Source: Bacillus sp. EAC
GTDB lineage: Bacteria > Bacillota > Bacilli > Bacillales > Bacillaceae_G
DNA: 64,000 nucleotides
Direction of reading: 5' to 3'
Assembly: GCF_002156875.1 (NCBI RefSeq)
Contig: NZ_NCSY01000001.1
Location: forward strand, 186,001 to 250,000
The translations under genes and the position numbers were made by a program. Positions 62,412 through 64,000 of the stretch are shown piece by piece; within the stretch, counting starts at the first letter, position 1; the number at the start of each line of letters is the position of its first letter. Under the pieces are notes generated by a model. The model ran no database searches. It was not told where the DNA came from and worked only from the letters and a program-made list of their open reading frames with translations.

Positions 62412-62963
62412 ATGAAAAAACTAATTACATGTTTTGTTACTACTGTTATTCTAACAATGGGATTTACAAATCATACATATGCATACACTTACAAGGTTAA
62501 GTCTGGAGATACTTTATCTGCTATCTCAAAAAACCATAAAGTAAGTGTCACTCAGCTAAAGACATGGAATAAATTAAATTCAGATCGTATTAATATCAAC
62601 CAAGTGTTACAAATTAAGCCTGGTACGAAAAGTACTGCAACTAAAAAAGCTTCAACTACAGCTAAACCTGTAAAAGTTATTAAAATGAAAGCAACAGCTT
62701 ACACTGCTAAATGTAAAGGTTGTAGTGGTAAAACTTCAACAGGTTTAAATTTAAAAAGTAATCCTAAGCTTAAAGTAATCTCAGTGGACCCTAAAGTAAT
62801 TCCACTTGGTTCAAAAGTTTATGTTGAAGGATATGGATACGCTATAGCAGGCGACACTGGTGGCGCATTAAAAGGTAACAAAATAGATGTATTTATCCCA
62901 AATAAAACAAAAGCCCTTAATTGGGGAGTTAAAACAGTAACAGTAAAAGTATTTAAAAAGTAA
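62412..62963 (+). CDS. secreted LysM and 3D domain cell wall protein (YocH-like)
   Basis: A 183-residue secreted protein: signal peptide (1-24, cleaved after TYA), one LysM domain (25-68, TYKVKSGDTLSAISKNHKV...QVLQIKPG), a Thr/Lys/Ala linker, and a C-terminal 3D domain (about 95-181) with TAYTAKCKGCSG, the Asp in SVDPKVIPLGSKVYVEGYG, AGDTGGALKG and KIDVFIPNK. The three aspartates of the 3D fold are present. It is like B. subtilis YocH, a stationary-phase or WalR-controlled muralytic enzyme, probably a lytic transglycosylase-like protein. I could not find a convincing WalR site upstream. Confidence 0.9.
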   Translation: MKKLITCFVTTVILTMGFTNHTYAYTYKVKSGDTLSAISKNHKVSVTQLKTWNKLNSDRININQVLQIKPGTKSTATKKASTTAKPVKVIKMKATAYTAKCKGCSGKTSTGLNLKSNPKLKVISVDPKVIPLGSKVYVEGYGYAIAGDTGGALKGNKIDVFIPNKTKALNWGVKTVTVKVFKK

Positions 62964-62991
62964 AAAACGAGCCTACATATGGCTCGTTTTT
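62963..62991. terminator. bidirectional terminator
   Basis: AAAAACGAGCC pairs with GGCTCGTTTTT. It lies right after the LysM-3D stop codon and overlaps the end of the leftward gene. Confidence 0.88.
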
Positions 62992-63347
62992 TTTATTCTT
63001 ATTGGTTTTCTATTCAGGTCGAATAATTGATTGTTTAATTCAGTCAAAAAATCGTTTCTCTTTACTTCATTAGTTAAGACATCTGTCATATTCATTTTTA
63101 CGATTAACTTCCGAATACTTTTACGATTAGCAATTTCGGATGTGTAAATTTTATATTGCTCAAACCATGGCTCTCTTTGCAATACAAAAATACGTCCCAT
63201 TATAAGTTCCTCATTTTTCTTATGATAAGGACCATAAAATATTTTTTCAAATAGCGAGCTTAAAAACAACTCAAAAATAACTTCTAAAATGAATCCAACA
63301 ATTTCTCGAATAACTGCAAGGAAAATTCGTATTAAACTTTCTATCAT
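62973..63347 (-). CDS. small amphipathic membrane-associated protein, unknown
   Basis: A 124-residue protein with a hydrophobic N-terminal segment (residues 3-36: IESLIRIFLAVIREIVGFILEV and on) and a basic, charged remainder (KKNEELIMGRIF, NRKSIRKLIVKMNM). The last codons run into the terminator stem, so the stop codon comes late (…KKTSHM). The ATG follows GGAG. It may be a membrane-anchored or surface-associated protein. I recognise no family. Confidence 0.55.
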   Translation of the reverse strand: MIESLIRIFLAVIREIVGFILEVIFELFLSSLFEKIFYGPYHKKNEELIMGRIFVLQREPWFEQYKIYTSEIANRKSIRKLIVKMNMTDVLTNEVKRNDFLTELNNQLFDLNRKPIRIKKTSHM

Positions 63348-63394
63348 GATTAATTTTCTCCATCATATTCGCGCTATTTTATATTTAATATTTA

Positions 63395-63618
63395 TTTAAA
63401 CACTTTTCAAAGGTTTTGTAACTACGAATATCGTTAATGAAGTTGGTTGGAGTGGAAGGTGCGAGACTCCTTTGGGAAATGTGGGACAGGTGAGACCCCG
63501 CAGACGCGAATTCGCCGAAGAGGCTCAAGCGTCCCCCCCACGGAAAAGCGAGCATCCTGGAGCGGAAATCAACTAAACTCCTTCTAAAATATGACAAAGT
63601 TTTAGAAAACAGCGCTTT
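63395..63618 (+). repeat. intergenic repeat copy 5 (subfamily II, best preserved)
   Basis: It contains GGTGCGAGACTCC, the block GGTGAGACCCCGCAG, GAGGCTC, CACGGAAAAGCGAGCATCCTGG and AGCGGAAATCAAC, then ACAAAGTTTTAGAAAACAGC. GGAGT...ACTCC and GGGA...CCCC can pair, so the transcript would fold. The right end agrees with the copies at 5230, 22921 and 53490. A 70-codon frame on the minus strand over it is accidental. Confidence 0.75.
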
Positions 63619-63687
63619 AATTAGAATATAAACTCTAACTTAAATTAATAATAAATATAATTCTATTTTAAATTGGAGTTGAATGAT

Positions 63688-63822
63688 TTGAAAGATAAAA
63701 AAGTAACGATCGCTGGTACAGATATCGAGGAAGTTAAAAAGCAGAATGCTAATTCCGGATTAACATATAACCAAGTAAAACAATTACTCGCAGAACAATT
63801 TATTAAAAAGAATAAAAAATAA
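63688..63822 (+). CDS. small SASP-like protein (gamma-type motif)
   Basis: A 44-codon gene too short for standard gene lists. The TTG at 63688 follows GGAG by nine bases, and a terminator lies after the stop. The product reads IAGTDIEEVKKQNANSG then TYNQVKQLLAEQF, with a Lys-rich tail. The AGT-x-x-x-x-VK-x-QN-A pattern is that of gamma-type small acid-soluble spore proteins, although only one unit is present. It may be a minor SASP or a related spore protein. A firm name is not possible. Confidence 0.55.
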   Translation: MKDKKVTIAGTDIEEVKKQNANSGLTYNQVKQLLAEQFIKKNKK

Positions 63823-63855
63823 ACCACTCTCCTATAAAAGTTGAGTGGTTTTTCT
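63821..63855 (+). terminator. terminator after the small SASP-like gene
   Basis: AAACCACTC pairs with GAGTGGTTT, followed by TTCTT. Confidence 0.8.
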
Positions 63856-64000
63856 TAGTTATGATGAACCTCATGATTTACGATTGCACCAGTATTTTCT
63901 ACTTTAATTTCGTCAACAAAACAATCTGGGAATAAGCTTTTAAAATAATCAAGTGCTTCATATATCTCTTCGGATTTAATGAAGGCTAGGACAGTTGGAC
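63855..64000 (-). CDS. C-terminal fragment, probably homoserine kinase
   Basis: Only the last 48 codons of a leftward gene are inside the window. The fragment begins PTVLAFIKSEEIYEALDYF and ends ENTGAIVNHEVHHN. The opening resembles the G-x-G-P-T-V-L-A motif 3 of GHMP kinases, and the length and spacing to the end fit ThrB, which phosphorylates homoserine in threonine synthesis. This rests on one short motif, so other GHMP kinases remain possible. Confidence 0.5.
   Translation of the reverse strand, partial: PTVLAFIKSEEIYEALDYFKSLFPDCFVDEIKVENTGAIVNHEVHHN

Noticed and set aside
63385-63597. A 70-codon minus-strand frame
   Set aside because: It overlaps the best-preserved repeat copy. No binding site and no conservation as protein.
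1-64000. CRISPR arrays, tRNA or rRNA genes, classical riboswitches other than the T-box
   Set aside because: Nothing with regular spacer-repeat structure, cloverleaf or ribosomal signature was seen. The only clear tRNA-responsive leader is the proS T-box.

Overview
The window is chromosomal DNA from a low-GC, spore-forming Firmicute, almost certainly a member of the Bacillaceae. The evidence is an alpha/beta-type small acid-soluble spore protein, a second small SASP-like protein, GGAGG-type ribosome binding sites with many TTG and GTG starts, a T-box leader, an RNPP-family peptide-sensing regulator and Bacillus-type gene families (UPF0178, YqgV, BmrC/BmrD-like, PpaC). I see no rRNA, tRNA, CRISPR array, complete insertion sequence or prophage. 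A lone tyrosine recombinase and a six-copy intergenic repeat are the only mobile-looking items. Genus and species cannot be fixed from the sequence alone.

Layout. 1-9 kb: a cut NUDIX hydrolase, a secreted TolB-like propeller, an exonuclease/ExoA pair, a CidA/LrgA-CidB/LrgB pair, a Trp/Gly/Arg/Pro repeat protein, and an MFS exporter plus GNAT operon next to its TetR repressor, with two matching operators. 9-16 kb: a thiamine-binding protein, a hydroxyacid dehydrogenase, a possible small RNA, an SASP, and a divergent pair made of an ATP-grasp ligase and an RNPP regulator followed by an unlisted 42-residue peptide gene. ProS follows, under a T-box with two successive expression platforms. 16-30 kb: EamA exporter, DUF3900-like protein, threonine aldolase, a double-HTH protein divergent from a tyrosine recombinase, GNAT, ECF sigma/anti-sigma, LysE exporter, a phosphatase-like gene without a start codon, a YfiT-like protein, PpaC and a short-chain dehydrogenase. 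30-42 kb: MATE exporter, LytR-CpsA-Psr protein, beta-lactamase-fold hydrolase, TRIC channel, FMN reductase, EamA, a type I toxin-antitoxin locus, a YngK-like glycosidase, RecQ, UPF0178 and RluF. 42-50 kb: an overlapping pcp-pxpB-pxpA-pxpC-ankyrin operon that frees 5-oxoproline from peptides and converts it to glutamate, DinB and DUF1992 proteins, and a lipoprotein with two Opp-type permeases but no ATPase. 50-64 kb: two M3 oligopeptidases, an APC permease, a VTT protein fused to a dead PAP2-like domain beside an intact PAP2 phosphatase, a nitroreductase, a BmrC/BmrD-like heterodimeric exporter, a LysM-3D secreted protein, and a cut gene that is probably thrB.

The strongest unlisted items are the RNPP-peptide pair divergent from the ATP-grasp ligase (12.8-14.4 kb), the type I toxin with a well-formed antisense promoter (36.5-36.85 kb), the tandem-platform T-box (15.9-16.26 kb) and the six-copy intergenic repeat. 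The region also handles peptides heavily (Pcp, two PepF-type enzymes, Opp-like permeases). Its link to the peptide signal is inference only.
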